Assembly (NCBI GenBank): GCA_035222895.1
Contig: JAVYIG010005364.1
Span: forward strand, 1-64,000
Reading direction: 5' to 3'
Source: Strongylocentrotus droebachiensis
Taxonomy: Eukaryota > Echinodermata > Echinoidea > Camarodonta > Strongylocentrotidae
Length of the DNA: 64,000 nt
Shown: positions 1-11,000 of the stretch, piece by piece
Position numbering within the stretch: the stretch's first letter is position 1
Layout: each line of letters opens with the position of its first letter
The notes under the pieces: model-generated
What the model saw: the letters and a program-made list of their open reading frames with translations, nothing else
What the model was told of the DNA's origin: nothing
Databases searched by the model: none
Program-made: the position numbers and the translations under genes

Positions 1-44
1 GTGTTAAAGTTATATCAGAAAAGATAATCCTTATTTCATAATTC

Positions 45-141
45 CACGGGGGCGATTTTTAATTTTGCAATCGCCCCCGTGAGCAACCTGACGGGGGCGA
101 TTATGGAGCTCACGGGGGCGAATCGCCCACCGCCCCCGTGT
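45..141. repeat. Cluster of inverted CACGGGGGCGA motifs
   Basis: CACGGGGGCGAT and ATCGCCCCCGTG face each other across a 13-base loop (45-81). Three more copies of the motif in alternating orientation follow to 141. It lies in the intron before copy A's first visible exon. Confidence 0.7.
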
Positions 142-395
142 ACTTTGAGCTTTGCACCGATTTATTGTACCCCTTGGAAGCCTCATACAGATAATAATAA
201 TAATCTATATTTGCCACTCTCCATCTAGCTGTATTAAATTGGTACCTGCTATATAAAACTTGGAGATTTGTGAATAAAATAATCAACATTTTGTGTTCGG
301 TGCATGTTTTGTTCTATCGCACAGTCATGCACCAAAATAAATGTTTTGTAGTTGCTCTATCCACAACGTTTGTTTGTATTTCATTTTGAATCTAG

Positions 396-507
396 ACAGA
401 GGAGTTCAGAATCTGCTCCGGTTGTTGAGAGACCGCGCTCGCTCCGTCTACAGAACAAGAGCGCACATGGATCGGCGTTGCCTGATAACTTTATCCTTAG
501 GTTAAAG
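396..507 (+). CDS. WDR76: Copy A, first exon in window (equivalent of copy B exon 5)
   Basis: The exon enters in phase 2 (one base completes a codon) and leaves in phase 0 at AAG|gtagtg. It encodes [18 protein letters not shown], close to copy B's RESAPVERRPRSLRIQNK. Similarity to B stops inside the exon after LPDNF. The following residues ILRLK replace B's last 13 residues, so the exon end was remodelled. Confidence 0.85.
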
Positions 508-2012
508 GTAGTGTTTTAGTAAACATTTACAGAGGAGTGTTTCACAAAGATCTTAAGTTGGACTTAAAGATAAAGTTGAGTTCTAGTCATGTGATTGCAT
601 TGTGAAAAAAACAATGTGGAATCTATCAGAAAAGGTTGATCATCTAGTATTTAAGTATTTGTGTGTATTGCAAGGTTCTGGAATCATCAAAATGATAAGA
701 AATTTGGCCAAATCTTGGCAAAGTTACAAGCACTGTACACAGAATGATGTATATGGGACTACACGAGCACATGGCGAAAAAAACCTCCCCCCGATTTTTA
801 CAATGTTTCATGCCGTATTTATAATATGAAGGCACTTGAAGAGCTATGCTTTTCAGGGAACATGTTTAATCTGATTTTCTTCGACCCTTGCATAATAACA
901 ATGATAAAGCTCACAAATAATTTTTTACCTCTTCCCAGAACTCAACCTTCTCTTTAACTCTAAGTTGGACTTACAAATTATGGAGAGCCATGTGTAGCCT
1001 TGAAATTAAATATTTTCAAAAGCAAAAATTGAAGTATTTAGACTTTTCCTAAACTCCACATTAAGAACATGAAATCTCCTTGATAATAGAAAATATGAAT
1101 GATTTGAATCAACATTTTATGCCTTTTGAAATAACTTTTACAAAATATTTTCAGTAATGCTAACGGCTTTCCATAATTGTTAAGTCCAACTTAGAGATAA
1201 GTTTAACTTAGGATCTTTGTGAAACACCCCCCTGATATCACATAGTTTTTAAACGTAATTTGTCCCTTTAGCAGGCTGAAACTATAAAATGTTGTAAATC
1301 CTATGGTATAATCATGAGAAAATACCAACTAAAAACTCCTCTTATCTCAAGAACAGATTGATGGATTACCGCCAAACTTGGGTCATGTATGTATCTTGCA
1401 GAGCCAATGAACTGATAAGATTTTGGGGTCACGAGGTCAAAGGTTTTGGTTTTCCGTTTTGGTTTGTAAAATTGCTCTATGGCGGAGGCATCATTTTCGA
1501 CTGCGCCAGTCGAAGTTCCATTTTTTTTTTATGCCCTTGTAATATTTATTACGTAATTCATGACGAGTATAATACAATACTTGGACAAAGGACATGAGAA
1601 AAAACATTTATAGCCAGTTGATCTTTATGTACATGTACAAGTTCTTCTAATACATGAATCAATAAGAAACACCAAAGAAAACAAAAATATGCTGTTTTAA
1701 GATGTATGGTACATGTATTTCTATTCAGGTAATCACTGCAGAAATTTTGACTGTCGTAGTTACATTATTTGTATCAATATTAGTTCAAAGAATATGTTTT
1801 GCTGTATGCTAATAAGTAAGTTTTATCTTCAATTTTAGCGAGCCTGTGGTCAATGCGTTTCATGCACCAGAACAGAGGACTGTGGACAGTGCTTGTACTG
1901 TAAGGTAAGACAGTTGAATGTGTGTGTTACGTAAATTAAAGAAATTGTTTTATTGTGCAGGCCTGATAAAAACCCAATTTAAATCGGTTTCCAGATATTT
2001 TTTTTCTTCCCG

Positions 2013-2051
<39 letters not shown>

Positions 2052-5000
2052 TTTTTTTCCTTTTTTTTCCAGATTTTTTTCCAGATTCCCTCTTTTATCC
2101 TGATTTTACCGATTTCCCTGTTATTTTCTCTAATCTTCCCTATTTTGCCATATTTTGTTCCCAATTTTCTTACTCGAAAGGGGGGAATGTTGTTAGATGC
2201 CATTTTTTCCCCGCGAATCCTCTTCTCTTTTTTTTACTCAAGGGGGGGCGTGGTTGAGGGGAAAACAAAAATAGTCTGCAGTACTCTAGTGTTATTTTTA
2301 ATTTTTAATTTGTTTGGGGGGAGGTACATTAATTGTATCTCTATCAGTCATATTTAATTATTTATGTTGCCAAGTTTTCTTTTTGTGCCACTTTAGTAAG
2401 GCTGAGCAGAGGGTGTGTGTTTGTGTGTCATTATGCATGTGAATGAATGAGGTCGGGTGTATGTGTGCTCCGATTAGTTTTACAATATTTCACTATAATT
2501 TGCTTGTTTGTTTTTTTACAGGGCCCCATTCTCAAGCCTTTTATTAACCGGGCGCCGGGCGATTTTTACCCTACGGTCCCTGACTTTTGGCGCCCGGTAA
2601 GATGGGGAAAATGAGTACCGGGCGCCGGTCATTTTTTATTTCTGGCGCCCGGTCTGGGAGAATTAACAATTTCTGTTTCATAAACTTCCACATGTCTAGC
2701 ACTAAATGTTCACAAATGTGACAAAAACTTACTTGATACAAGTTAAACGTGGACTGAATGAACCCTAACAAATCATTATAATGAGAATCCTAATTAAAAT
2801 CGCCCAGAAACAATTGCAGCACGAATACGAGCGACCGCTATTTCCTACTCCTAGCGGAGAACGGAGCACACAATACAGGGGATGTACACCACTCAAAGAC
2901 GAGCGCATTTCCCCAGCCCAGGCCATGCATACACACACAAATGACATCAGTGCTGTACTGCAGTACACACACAGTGTCAGTACAAGAAAGTCTCGATGTA
3001 ACTTCCAAAAATCCATCCGAAAAGCCAAATTTTGCTGTCAAAAATGCGGAATCGGAGCCATATTTCCAAAGCTCACGGGGGTTAAGCCCAGTTTTAAGAA
3101 ACAGTTTCATCAAAATAGCGCTAAAAATCAAGAAATCCGCGATTTTGTTACCAGTTTTTTTGCCTATCGCATGCCCTTCGAATGTAATGGTATCTTCAAA
3201 AAAGCAAATGAAAATCAAAACACCGGATCTGCTGATGCATTGACTTTATGTACAAAGTTGATTGCAACTCCAGATTCGCCTTGATTCAGCGGCCCTCGTA
3301 CTCATTGACTAAAATTCTGTGATGTTTTGAATAATGGACTTTTCTGATAAAATAGATAAATATATTTAACAAATCTTTTTTTTTTTAATTTTCTAATTAT
3401 TATTATATTATTATTATTATTTTATTTTTTTTAATTTTTTTTTTAAGTGACAGGTCGGTCGTTCTCAATGATTAAATGGGTTTTTATTCAAAGAAACATG
3501 AATGCAATAGCATTTTATAGGGAAAATAACAAAAACCTAAAACAGGCATAATCTTTTTTTTTCACCTAAAATATGTTTTTTCAAGCTGAATAATATGTTT
3601 TTTTGAAAGCGACAGGTTGGAAGCTCTGCATTGTCATTATAGATCTGGTTTTTGTTAAATATTTTTTTATAGAAATAATTTAATTCCCCCCTTCCCAACA
3701 TTTTTAAATTTTTGACATTTAACGGCATGAAAATAGTATTAAACATGAACTACAACAACTACAAATGACAGATTTATCTAAGGTATGAGTGATTTAATAT
3801 TAGAGTGCTCAAAATTTAAACTAGAAATTAAACTACCGTATGTATAAATAAAAGGTAACGTTTAACAAATAATTTAAAAGAAAACGGTACATATTTTCAT
3901 CAATTTTGGAAACGGCTCCTGGTCCTGGAAAACGGCTCCCGGTTCTCTAAAAAAAAACAAGGACCGGGAGCCGCTTTTTCAGATATTTGGCTCCCGGTCT
4001 GCTTTGACTTAATAAAAGGCTTGCCCATTCTCACGAGCTTTGCTTATCTTGGGGTCCTTCCGATTTTGCTGTTTATTTTGTATATATTGTTTACTTTGAA
4101 TTTTAATGGAAAATAAATGAATTGAATTGGATCTCAATAATAATAATAATAATAATATTTAATTTTTACATAGCGCTTAATACAAATGTCTCTAAGCGCT
4201 TTACAAACATACTATTACCCCGGTCATTGGATTCAGTGCTTGCCCGCACACAATGTCAGGCCTGATAAAAACCCAATTTAAATCGGGTTTCCTGATTTTT
4301 TTCCAGATTTTTTTTTTCTTCCCGATTATTATTATTTATTTTTTTTTTACCAGATTTTTTCCCCTTCCCTATTTAATCCTGATTTTCCCCCGAGTCCCTC
4401 CTTATTTTCTCTATTCTTCCCTATTTTGCCCTATTTTTTTCCCAAATTTTCTTACTCGAAATAGGGGAATGTTGTTAGATGCCATTTTTCCCGCGAACCC
4501 TCTTCTTTTTTTTTACTCAAGGGGGGCGTGGGTGAGGGGAAAACAAAAAACCTATATTTATTTTAGTGCTCACTATCCCCCTGCAATGTGTGAACAATCT
4601 CCACTCCCTGGGGAGCATTCCAGCCAGGCGTTACATGACGCTCAAAAACTGGCTGAAAGTGATACTAATTGTGAGTCACAATCCATTTCAGATGCAAATT
4701 ATTTTCTTTTTCTTTCAGGACAAGACAAAGTTTGGAGGAGCTGGTATGCAGTATCACAAATGTAGCCAAAGAAAGTGTCTGAAGAGCTTAAAGGTAAGTA
4801 ACAAATAGGAAACATGAGAAGGTGATATTAGGCCTAAAATAAAAACTTGTTGTATTGCCCTTTAGGTGACAAAACATGGGTCGGTCGGTCGGAAAAGTTT
4901 TTTTTTAAAAACTTTTTGGGCCGATATTTTTCAGTTTTTAATGTTTTTTTTTTTTTTTTCCCACCCTCTTTTGGCTGATATTTCTCATTTTTTAATGCTT

Positions 5001-8000
5001 TAATACATGTGTTTCAGAGTCATCATTCCATTCTGTCTTTTCACCTCATAATAGTCCATGCTTTGCAATGTTGTGTTGAGACAACACTCTATGCTTTCCT
5101 GCTGACGAAGTTGGTTTTCAACTACCTGTAAAACTTGCTAGCAATGTGAAGATTGTTTGGAATAATTTGATTTAATGCATTTATATCCTAAGTCAAACAA
5201 AATACATATTTGTTTATTCATTAATACAAAAAATTCTAAAAAAACGGTTGAAAAAAAAAAAAAAATTTATAATGCCGACCGTAGATTTTCAGAGTTTTGG
5301 GTCGGTCGCAAAGGGCAATACAACAAGTTTTTATTTTAGGCCTTAGGATGATGCAAAAGGAAAAGGAAATTTCATCATATAACAAGTGTATTACAGTCAA
5401 ACCTGCTTTAGTGACCACCTGTCTACAATGGCCACATTTTTTGTTTCCCTTGAAAATGGTTTCTCATTGAATCATGTACTAAAGGAACCTGTATACAAAG
5501 ACCACCTTTCTACAAAGGCCACTTTTTGTGTTTCCCTTGGGCGGTCACTAGGTTTGACTGTATATGTTAATTCTTTGCATGTTTAGTATTCTAACACCAT
5601 GTGTGATCGTGAATTGTATCGGGCTCCCTGTACCATAGGAATAATTGATAACCTCGTGTAAGGCCATTAAAAAATATACATGTTTAGCGTTCCCCCCCCC
5701 CCTTCCTTTTTGGGGGCCGCCTCCTATTTTTTTTTTTGAATTTTTTTTGATTTTTTAAAGAAAAAAACCATGAAAAACACTGCTAAAATGGATCTATTTC
5801 TGATTTGGAAAAAAAAATAAAAAATTTGGCGGCCATCTTGAAAAATACCCCGACTGTCAGGGAAAATGTACCGAGCAGCCATTTTGAGCGGCCATTTTGA
5901 ATGAAGAAAAAAAAGGGCTTCCTATTTTTCGAAAAAACAGGACGCTAAACATGTTTTTTTTTTTTTGGGGGGGGGCCTAATTGATAACCTCGCGTAAGTC
6001 AATCTTGATGGGACTGAGTGAAATGTAATGGATATGTCATCGGACTGTGGATCACAAGGTCCGCGGTTCAAGTCCCTTCACAGCATTAATGTCCTTTGGC
6101 AAGACATTGATCTACATTCATTTTTGCCACTCTCCACCCAGGTGTTAAATGGGTACATATGCGAAAGCTAATGTGTTTAGATTAGCAAGTTTGCGCTTGT
6201 AAAAATGACGCCTGGCCGGAATGCTCTGCAGGGAGTGGAGAATATGCATACATTGTGTGCAGTTGAGCTGAATTCGATGACCGGGTAATAATATATATAT
6301 ATATCTGTAAAGCGCTTTGAGATCGAGGGCCTTTGGTCCTGAAAAGCGCTATATAAGAACTACCTAATATTATTATTATTATTATGTACATAATACGTTT
6401 TCCCAAGGCCTAATGTAACTAGGGAACGCCGCACTGCGACACGTACGGCCAAGGGCTTAATTGGGATTAGTTTTATCCGATGTCATGTTTTAAAGATTGC
6501 TTGTGAAAGAAAAGGTGTGGAATGGATCAGAAAAAGTTGATCATGTAGCATGTAAGTATTGGTGTGTACTGCAAGGTTCTGGAGTCATCAAAATTATAAT
6601 AAATTTGGCCCATTCTTGGTAAAGTAACAAACACTGTACAAAGAAAGATGTATATGGGACTACACAAATGGTGTCTGGCCTACTTACCTTGATTTCCTTA
6701 TCTTTCTATGCTCAATACTCAGCCAGTATACATTTTCTACCAAAATTGTTTGGCAAATGACATCTTGAACATCCAGTGTAAGTTTTGTTGGATTCTGTGA
6801 GAATTCATTTTCTTTTATACCAGAACTGAAGTTTATCTTTAAATTGTTGTGCAGACAAGCCAGACATCCAGAAAATAAAAAAAAAGAACTTCATGTACAA
6901 AGTGTGTGATTTCATGCTTCTATTACAATTTTGACGATAAGTAAGAATAAAACCAAACAATATTAATTCCAGTGTATGAAATCCTCGCTTTGTTATGATT
7001 TATTTGCAACCTTTGTGGACTCTTCCTGCCACAGGGCTAATCCCCATTCATTGTGCCAAGCCACAAATCCCCCCTGTTCCAAGTTTATTTTGGGTTAATC
7101 TGATAATCTGATGGTGCGATCAATATAGCGCGTGCGAAGCACTCAGCACAGTACAGTGAGCATGAACAATAACTGCTATATTATGAACTGATTAGATTTT
7201 AGGGTCATGAGGTCAAAGATCAAAGGGTCATACATGCATATATAAAAAATAGCTTGTAATCACGATAGTCTGAGAACCTGTTAATGGATTACAATAAAAC
7301 CTGAATTTCAAAAATGCTTGTGTTTTGGTTTGTAAAATCGCTCTATGGCGGAGGCTTCATTTTCAACTGCGTTCAGTCGAAGATCCATCTAGTTTCTGAC
7401 TTGTTTTCAATCATAAGATCGAGCACACAATCATTATTTACTGGGTGCTAGCCAAAAATTTCTTTATAATTAAAGCTTCTCCCGATTGGTTGTTATAGGA
7501 GAGGCTGACCTCTGACCCGGTCAAGATGAATGCCACCAATGTCAAGAAGGAGGAGAAGACGGATGCAGGGACGGACTTTGTAGAAGGTCTCGCTGCCCTC
7601 GCGAGGGGTGAAAAGACCAGTGTCACAGCTAATGACCAGGACTTGGACAAGTAAGTTTTCTGACCCTCTTTTCTAGGGAATGTACATGTAGTTGGCAATA
7701 TCTAATTGCCAGGTGTCATTAGGTATCATTTTGATCCTTCTCGAAAGGTTTACTTAAAGCCCAGGCTCTTAAAGGTACTATGTCCCTTTTGCAGCCAACC
7801 TTAAATTCTGTAGAACTTTGCAGGAATTATGAATATGTCATGTATGTCCTATCTGTGAAATTTAAACGTTAGCAGTGTCCTAATATTCAAATTATGCAAT
7901 GAAACCCGTTTACTTGCTAGACTTCACTGTCAGACACTATTGAGTAACTGACTGGCTTTTTTTCTTCTCGGGTAATAACATACATAACTAGATGGAACTT

Positions 8001-11000
8001 CGACTGCGCGCAGTCGAAAATGATGCCTCCGTCATAGAGCAATTTTACAAACCAAAACAGAAGAAATTTTTCAAATTCAAGTTAAATTGTAATCCATTAA
8101 CAGGTTCTCAGAATATCGTGATTACAAGCAATTTCTCATATACATATATGACCCTTTGATCTTTGACCTCATGACCCTAAAATCTACTCGGTTCATTGGC
8201 TCTGCAAGATGTCCTGAGTTAAAAAGTAATCCATCTGTCAGTTCTAATGAGAATGCGTTCACAAGCTATTTTTGCAAACATAATGAGCCCATGACCTTTG
8301 ACCTTATGAACCAAGAATCTACTCAGTTCATTCGCTCTGCAAGATACATAAATGATATAAGTTTGGCAGGAATCCATCAATATGTTCTATTGATAATGGG
8401 ATCACAAGCTATTTTTGCATACATAATGAGCCGCATGACCTTTGACCTTGACCTCATGACCCCAAAATCTAATCAGTTCATCAGCTCTGCAAGTAACATA
8501 CATGATCTAAGTTTGGCAGGAATCCATCAATCGGTTTCTTGAGATAACGCGATCACGAGCTGTTTTTGCATACATAATGAGCCCTGTGACCTTTGACCTT
8601 TGACCTTGTGACCCCAAAATCTAATCAGTTCATTGGCTCTGCAAGTAACATACATGACCTAAGTTTGGCAGGAATCCATCAATCGGTTCTTCAGATAACG
8701 CGATCACAAGAACGGGACGTACGGACGGACAACCCGAAAACATAATAAAGAGCTGTAAAGGGTACATGAGCATTTGCCTACATCAATAACCCACTTCTTG
8801 TGATGGCCAAAATTAAACTGATTGAATCTTTGCGCAGCATAAAACGTATGACCATTCGGTACAATGGTCTGAAAATCAAGACTATTACTTATTGGCTCTA
8901 TAGCTCCTAAGTCGATTTTACAACTAATAGTCGTTATTTTCCCACTTGAAGACTTTTTCAAGCCCCACTTTCTTTAGGGAAGTTCTAAATTAGTATTATC
9001 CTTCAAATGCCGTTGTAATTAAACCTTTTCATTTTTTTGGCCTGCAAATGGGACATAGCCCCAAATTTGCCCCAAATTTGATGGCAAAATTTCACTTAAA
9101 TTGTATAATAATGTGAAAGAAGATGTTATTTAAGACACACTTCTGCAAAGATTCCCCCCCCCCAAGACAAATATTGATAAAATAATACATAATTTGGGTT
9201 TTCTGTTGTACGCAGAAAACCTAAATTTGTTTTGAAAATCCTTGCAGAAATGTGTCTTAAATGACATCGTGTTTCACATTATGATACAATTTAAGTGAAA
9301 GTTAGGCATCACATTTGATGGTCTCCCAACAATTTAGAGGGGCTTTAACAACTCCAGAAGATGAAGATGAAGTCTTGATACAATGCTAAGGACCATAATC
9401 CCTGTAGCTGTTCATCTCTCGGTCAAAGAGAGCTGTTCTTCACCTTCTCCTTCTTTTCCTTCTCCTCCTTCTTTTCCTTCTCCTTCTTTTCCTTCTCATC
9501 CTTCTTTTCCTTCTCCTCCTTCTACTCCTATTTCTTTTCCTCCTTCTCCCTTTTCTGCTTTTTTTCTTCTTTTTCTTCTTTTTCTTCTTTTTCTTCTTCT
9601 TTTTCTTCGTCTTCTCTCTAGACTCTCTTCTTCTTCTTCTTCTTCTTCTTAAATTCTTCTTCTTCTTCTCTCTTCTTCTTCTTCTTCTTCTTCTTCTCTC
9701 TTCTTCTTCTTCTTCTTCTTCTTCTTTTCCCTTCTCTCTTCTTCTTTTTCTTCTTTTTCTTCTTCGTCTTCTTCTTCTCTCTTCTTCTTCTTCTTCTTCT
9801 TCTTCTTAAATTCTTCTTCTTCTCCCTTCTCTCTTCTTCTTTTTCTTCTTTTTCTTCATCGTCTTCTTCTTCTTCTTTTTCTTCATCGTCTTCTTCTTCT
9901 CTCTTCTTCTTCTTCTTCTTCTTCTTCTCCCTTCTTCTCCCTTCTCTCTTCTTCTTTTTCTTCTTCTTTTTCTTTTTTTCCTTCTCCCTTTTCTGCTTCT
10001 TTTTCTTCTGCTGCTGCTTCTTTTTCTTCTTTTTCTTCTTTTTCTTCTCTTTCTTCTCTCTCTTCTCTCTTCTTCTCTCTCTTCTCTCTTCTTCTCTCTT
10101 CTTCTTCTTCTTCTTCTTTTTCTTCTTCTTCTTCTTTTTCTTCTTCTTCTTCTTCTTCTTCTTCTTCTTCTCTCTTCTTCTCTCTTCTCTCTTCTTCTCT
10201 CTTCTTCTTCTTTTTCTTCTCTCTTCTCTCTTCTCTCTTCTCTCGTCTCTCTTCTCTCTTCTCTCTTCTCTCTTCTTCTTCTTTTTCTTCTCTCTTCTCT
10301 CTTCTCTCTTCTCTCGTCTCTCTTCTCTCTTCTCTCTTCTTCTTCTTTTTTTTCCTTCCTCTTCTCCTTCGTCTTTTCTCCTCCTTTGTCATCAATGATC
10401 TTTTTAATACTTCTTGAAAGGTTTACCTCACAGCTCCAGAAAATGAAGATAAAGTCTCGATTCATCGCTAAGGTGGTGCCGAGCCGCATATTCTCCATCG
10501 CTGTTCATCCCTCGGTCAAGAAGACCATCGTAGTGGCTGGAGATAAGTGGGGAAAGATTGGACTTTGGGACGTGGTGAGTAGGCAGTTACCTTTTATGGC
10601 CGTGGGATAGCAAAATAATTCACACGTAGCATCTTTTCCAGTAATTCAGGTTTAAAACTGTACATGTACAGTTCTATTTGTCATGGGAAACGAGCCGACG
10701 GGCCAGAGGGGGCTATGATATAACATACTAGTAAGTAAATAATTACCGTTGGTGAAGGTGATAGGACAAACTATCGTTTCCGAGGCGATCTGGATGTAGC
10801 TATCTTTCCTCAGGTGATAGTTTGTCATCGCCTGAAACCTAAAGGTGATTATTTGCTTTATATTCCACATCGGAAACATTTCACTTCTTCTGTTATATTA
10901 GAGCAACAAGACAGTCATCAATTAAAAGCTAGCAAACGGTGTAGGATACGTACAGTGTATGCAGCATGGTGGTGTGACCATAATTTGTGCGTGACCAAAG

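Noticed and set aside
2781-3284. A 167-residue open frame with CCQKCG
   Set aside because: It lies inside a repeat element, overlaps open frames in three other phases and has no recognisable domain.
9806-10498. Long Glu/Arg/Lys and Ser-rich open frames
   Set aside because: They arise from the CTT/GAA tract. No stop codons occur in such repeats and no homology is visible.
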